From assembly GCA_011391495.1 (NCBI GenBank), contig JAABQK010000010.1, positions 1-64,000 of the forward strand: a stretch of DNA of 64,000 nt, in the 5' to 3' direction. Within the stretch, counting starts at the first letter, position 1; each line of letters begins with the position of its first letter. The DNA comes from Hydrogenophaga sp. Lineage in GTDB: Bacteria; Pseudomonadota; Gammaproteobacteria; Burkholderiales; Burkholderiaceae_C. Shown one piece after another: positions 61,178-64,000 of the stretch. A model generated the notes under the pieces. The model worked only from the letters and a program-made list of their open reading frames with translations. It was not told the origin of the DNA and searched no databases. The position numbers and the translations under genes are program-made.

Positions 61178-61603
61178 TCAGGCCCGACCAATGATGCTGG
61201 CCGTCGCCATCAGCTCTTCGAGCAGGGCCAGCGAAACCCGGCCGGAAACGCCGTACGGATCGAACTCGGGGCGCTCCGAGTACTTGAGCACGATGGACGT
61301 GTTGAGCTTGGAGAGGTTCACCTGCCCCATCGTCCAGCCGCCAAACCGGCGCTCTTCGATTTCCTCGTAATGCAACAGCACCACGTCGGTGTGGCGCTTG
61401 TCGGCCACGATGTGGTTGTACAGGCCATTGACCGCGGCACGACCGCCCTCGATCGCCTGCAGGAACACGCCGCCGCCGTAACACAGCACACCCGTGATGC
61501 CATTGCTCATGTTGTGCGAGCGAGAGGCTTCAAGGATCGACTCGATGGCCTTGGCGCTGTCCTTGTCGACGGCGCGGCTGACATAAAGCAGACGTACTAG
61601 CAT
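61178..61603 (-). CDS. BLUF-domain blue-light sensor
   Basis: A 141-aa single-domain photoreceptor that binds FAD. The key photocycle residues are present with AppA-like spacing: Tyr 7 (LLYVSRA), Asn 31 (SHNMSNGITGVL) and Gln 49 (VFLQAIEG). A C-terminal helical extension of about 45 residues could contact a partner. There is no output domain, so signalling must be through protein interaction. It is 49 nt downstream of folE on the same strand. Confidence 0.93.
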   Translation of the reverse strand: MLVRLLYVSRAVDKDSAKAIESILEASRSHNMSNGITGVLCYGGGVFLQAIEGGRAAVNGLYNHIVADKRHTDVVLLHYEEIEERRFGGWTMGQVNLSKLNTSIVLKYSERPEFDPYGVSGRVSLALLEELMATASIIGRA

Positions 61604-61652
61604 GGGTACCTTCAGGATGGTCAGGGTTACAGCGCCGGCTTTGGCACGGCTG

Positions 61653-62381
61653 TCAGCGGGGAATCAGCGAGAGGAATTCGCGACGCAGGTTCGGGTCTTT
61701 CAGGAACACGCCGCGCATGACGGAGTTGATCATCTTGCTGTCCATGTCTTTCACGCCGCGCCAGGCCATGCAGTAGTGGCTGGCTTCCATGACGATGGCC
61801 AGGCCATCGGGCTGGGTCTTTTCCTGGATCAGGTCGGCCAGCTGCACCACGGCCTCTTCCTGGATCTGCGGGCGGCCCATGATCCATTCGGCCAGGCGTG
61901 CATACTTGGACAGGCCGATCACGTTGGTGTGTTCGTTGGGCATGATGCCGATCCAGATCTTGCCGATGACCGGACAGAAGTGATGGCTGCAGGCACTGCG
62001 CACGGTGATCGGGCCGACGATCATCAGCTCGTTGAGGTGCTCGGCGTTGGGAAATTCGGTCACGGTCGGCCCCTTCACGTAGCGGCCGTTGAACACCTCT
62101 TTCAGGTACATCTTGGCCACGCGGCGCGCTGTGTCGCCGGTGTTGTGGTCGCTGATGGTGTCGATCACCATGCTGTCGAGCACGCCCTGCATCTTGATCG
62201 TGACTTCGTCGAGCAACTGGTCCAGCTCACCCGGTTGGATGAAATCGGCGATGTTGTCGTTGGAGTGAAAACGGTGGCGCGCGGCCTTGATGCGCTCGCG
62301 GATTTTGACCGACACGGGCACGCCGTGATCGTCGTCGGGATGTGCAGCAAGGTTCATGTCGGGTTCGGTTTTCATGAGCAT
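61653..62381 (-). CDS. folE: GTP cyclohydrolase I
   Basis: A 242-aa enzyme converting GTP to dihydroneopterin triphosphate for folate or pterin synthesis. The zinc ligands are in SACSHHFCPVIG and HYCMAWRG, with VGPITVRS, IGLSKYARLAEW and QIQEEAVVQLADLI as family blocks. The N-terminal extension of about 40 residues is variable. Two further Met codons (62375, 62357) could be the start, and no strong ribosome site separates them. It is followed by the BLUF gene. Confidence 0.95.
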   Translation of the reverse strand: MLMKTEPDMNLAAHPDDDHGVPVSVKIRERIKAARHRFHSNDNIADFIQPGELDQLLDEVTIKMQGVLDSMVIDTISDHNTGDTARRVAKMYLKEVFNGRYVKGPTVTEFPNAEHLNELMIVGPITVRSACSHHFCPVIGKIWIGIMPNEHTNVIGLSKYARLAEWIMGRPQIQEEAVVQLADLIQEKTQPDGLAIVMEASHYCMAWRGVKDMDSKMINSVMRGVFLKDPNLRREFLSLIPR

Positions 62382-62459
62382 CGTTCATGCTATCACCTGC
62401 CCCCGACAGGCCGAATACCAGGCCGCTGCCTGGGGTCTTGCCCCCGGTGGCAGCCGACC

Positions 62460-63800
62460 TCAGTAGCGGTGCCCGGTGACGTACAGCAGCGCGCGCATGA
62501 CGCCAAACGCCACACGGTCCAGCACACGCTGGTACCAGGGGCGCCGGCCCAGTGCAGCGGCATCGAGTGTCTGCCCCGCGTGCGTGACCAGCGCTTCCAG
62601 CCGCTCGTGCAACAGCGCGGCGAAACGCCGGTCGGTGGTCATGACGTTGGCTTCACGTGCCAGCAGAAGGGATAGCGGATCGAGGTTGGTCGATCCCACG
62701 GTGGCCCAGCGCCGATCGATCACCGCCACCTTGGCATGCAGCGCGCTGGGCGCGTACTCGTGAATCTCAACGCCAGCGCCCAGCAGGCGCTGGTAGACCG
62801 GACGCGCAGCCCGGTACTGCATGAAATTCTCGTAACGGCCCTGCGACAGCAGGCGCACCCGCACACCACGCTGCACCGCCACCATCAATGCCCGCCGCAG
62901 TTTGCGCCCGGGGATGAAATACGCGTTGGCGATCACGATGTCCTGCCGCGCCTCGCCAATCGCCTTGAGGTAGGCCCGCTCGATGTCGTGCCGGTGGCTG
63001 ACATTGTCGCGCAGGAGCAGCGAGGCCCGCGCGCCGTCCACGCCCAGCGGGCCTTCGGTCAGCGAGGCCTGGAAGCCGGTCTCGGCATCCGCGTTGACCT
63101 GGCCACCCGAACGGCTCAGCCCGGCCCGCGCCTCGATTTTTTCCAGCAGGCGCGAGAAATCACCCACCGGGCTGGTCTCGTGCAAGGCTTCCCACGCCGC
63201 CTTGAATTCGCGCTGCTGCGCGCTGTGCACGGCCTGCAGGCGCCACCAGAGCTGTTCCATGGTGTCCACCATCTCGGCCACCAGCGGGCCCGCCACACGC
63301 AGCGAAAAATCCAGCCGCGGCGCGGTGAGTCGGCCCAGGGCACCGTCTTCCTGATCGTCGATGATGTTGACACCCCCGCAGAACCCGATGGTGCCATCCA
63401 CCACACAGAGTTTGCGGTGCAGCCGCCGCCAGCGGCTCGGTATCAGCAGACCGAGCCGCCCCAGCGGGGCGTACACCCGCCAGTTCACACCGGCCTGGTC
63501 AAAACGCTGCTGCCATTCGGCGGGTATGCGCGGTGTACCCACACCATCGACCACCAGCCGCACCTGCACCCCCCGCCGAGCTGTGCGCTCCAGCGCCTGC
63601 GCCACGCTCAGGGCCGAGCCGGCGAACTCGAAGATGTAGGTTTCAAGGTGGACCACAGAGCGTGCCGCGTCCATCGCTTCCACCATCGCCGGAAAGAGCT
63701 CCGCCCCTCCCTCCAGCAGCAACAACTGGTGCCCCGGCTGCAGACTGCCCGTGCGGGGACGCGCGGATTCGTCGACCGCTGCGGCGGGGATCGCGTTCAC
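62460..63800 (-). CDS. Phospholipase-D-type cardiolipin synthase
   Basis: A 446-aa protein with two HKD motifs, HRKLCVVDGTIGFCGGVNI (first half) and HAKVAVIDRRWATVGSTNL (second half), the catalytic pair of the PLD superfamily. VHLETYIFEFAGSA and AYFIPGRKLRRALMVA match the ClsB-like group, which lacks the N-terminal membrane helices of ClsA. It probably makes cardiolipin or a related phospholipid at the inner membrane. Its start overlaps the upstream nuclease/phosphatase gene by 4 nt. Confidence 0.9.
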   Translation of the reverse strand: MNAIPAAAVDESARPRTGSLQPGHQLLLLEGGAELFPAMVEAMDAARSVVHLETYIFEFAGSALSVAQALERTARRGVQVRLVVDGVGTPRIPAEWQQRFDQAGVNWRVYAPLGRLGLLIPSRWRRLHRKLCVVDGTIGFCGGVNIIDDQEDGALGRLTAPRLDFSLRVAGPLVAEMVDTMEQLWWRLQAVHSAQQREFKAAWEALHETSPVGDFSRLLEKIEARAGLSRSGGQVNADAETGFQASLTEGPLGVDGARASLLLRDNVSHRHDIERAYLKAIGEARQDIVIANAYFIPGRKLRRALMVAVQRGVRVRLLSQGRYENFMQYRAARPVYQRLLGAGVEIHEYAPSALHAKVAVIDRRWATVGSTNLDPLSLLLAREANVMTTDRRFAALLHERLEALVTHAGQTLDAAALGRRPWYQRVLDRVAFGVMRALLYVTGHRY

Positions 63801-64000
63801 AGCTCCAGCTCGGCAATGAGGGGCAGGTGGTCCGACATGCGCGACCAGGCGCGCCCGTGCGGCACGTGTGCCGACACGGGCTTGAGACCCCGCACAAAGA
63901 TGCGGTCGAGATGCAGCAGGGGCAGGCGCGATGGGTAGGTCGGCAGACGGATGCCGTCAAAAGTGCGCAGGTCCAGGTCGGCCATGGGCTTGAGCAGCTG
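63797..64000 (-). CDS. Endonuclease/exonuclease/phosphatase-family protein, C-terminal fragment
   Basis: Sixty-seven codons of the C-terminus are present and the rest lies beyond the right edge. LPLLHLDRIFVRG and SDHLPLIAELEL are the end of the EEP fold: the Asp of the LDRIF strand and the Asp-His pair of SDHLP are catalytic in this family. EEP proteins of this type often precede the PLD-type cardiolipin synthase, and the 4-nt overlap supports an operon. The substrate is unknown. Confidence 0.85.
   Translation of the reverse strand, partial: QLLKPMADLDLRTFDGIRLPTYPSRLPLLHLDRIFVRGLKPVSAHVPHGRAWSRMSDHLPLIAELEL

Overview
The window is high-GC DNA with densely packed genes and many 4-8 nt stop/start overlaps. 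Gene content points to a betaproteobacterium of the Burkholderiales, most likely Comamonadaceae (Hydrogenophaga or a close relative). The evidence is a complete box (benzoyl-CoA epoxidation) cluster, a System I cytochrome c maturation set, DUF3460-scpA, rhodanese-grxC-secB-gpsA, and DUF3305/DUF3306 proteins. The genus is an inference. I see no rRNA, tRNA, insertion sequence, prophage or CRISPR array.

Layout. 1-1660: tail of a formate-dehydrogenase-associated neighbourhood (DUF3306, a C26 amidotransferase, DUF3305). 1757-11058: aerobic benzoate degradation. boxR-boxC-boxB-boxA run on the minus strand and boxD-bclA on the plus strand. TGCA-N6-TGCA operators sit in the boxR/boxD divergent region and on top of a strong sigma70-like promoter for boxC. 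11071-20440: a minus-strand signalling operon of TonB-dependent receptor, YfiR-family periplasmic protein, CHASE8-like membrane hybrid kinase, response regulator and a 1361-aa multidomain hybrid kinase. 20825-40990: mostly housekeeping genes (apbC/mrp, metG, a BamE-like lipoprotein, SulP transporter, scpA, nadB, ald, nadA, nadC, panB, panC, gpsA, secB, grxC, rhodanese, gpmA, ctpA, moeB).

41104-58294 is the most striking part, an almost gap-free minus-strand run. In transcription order it encodes a five-helix membrane protein with two HX13H motifs (a probable diheme cytochrome b), a 24-heme c-type cytochrome, a 37-heme c-type cytochrome made of tandem 48-residue diheme units, a secreted AMIN/SPOR/TPR/beta-barrel protein ending in Phe, then ccmABCDEFGHI (with a 55-aa ccmD), and a membrane-anchored ferredoxin-like flavoprotein. 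I read this as an electron conduit from the quinone pool across the periplasm and perhaps the outer membrane, packaged with the machinery that attaches its hemes. Direction of electron flow and substrate cannot be read from sequence.

58776-64000: YitT-family membrane protein, GNAT acetyltransferase, DUF429 protein, BLUF photoreceptor next to folE, a phospholipase-D-type cardiolipin synthase, and the end of an endonuclease/exonuclease/phosphatase-family protein cut by the window edge.

High GC produces many long open frames antisense to real genes; these were left out. All motif, heme and repeat counts were made by eye from the translated sequence.
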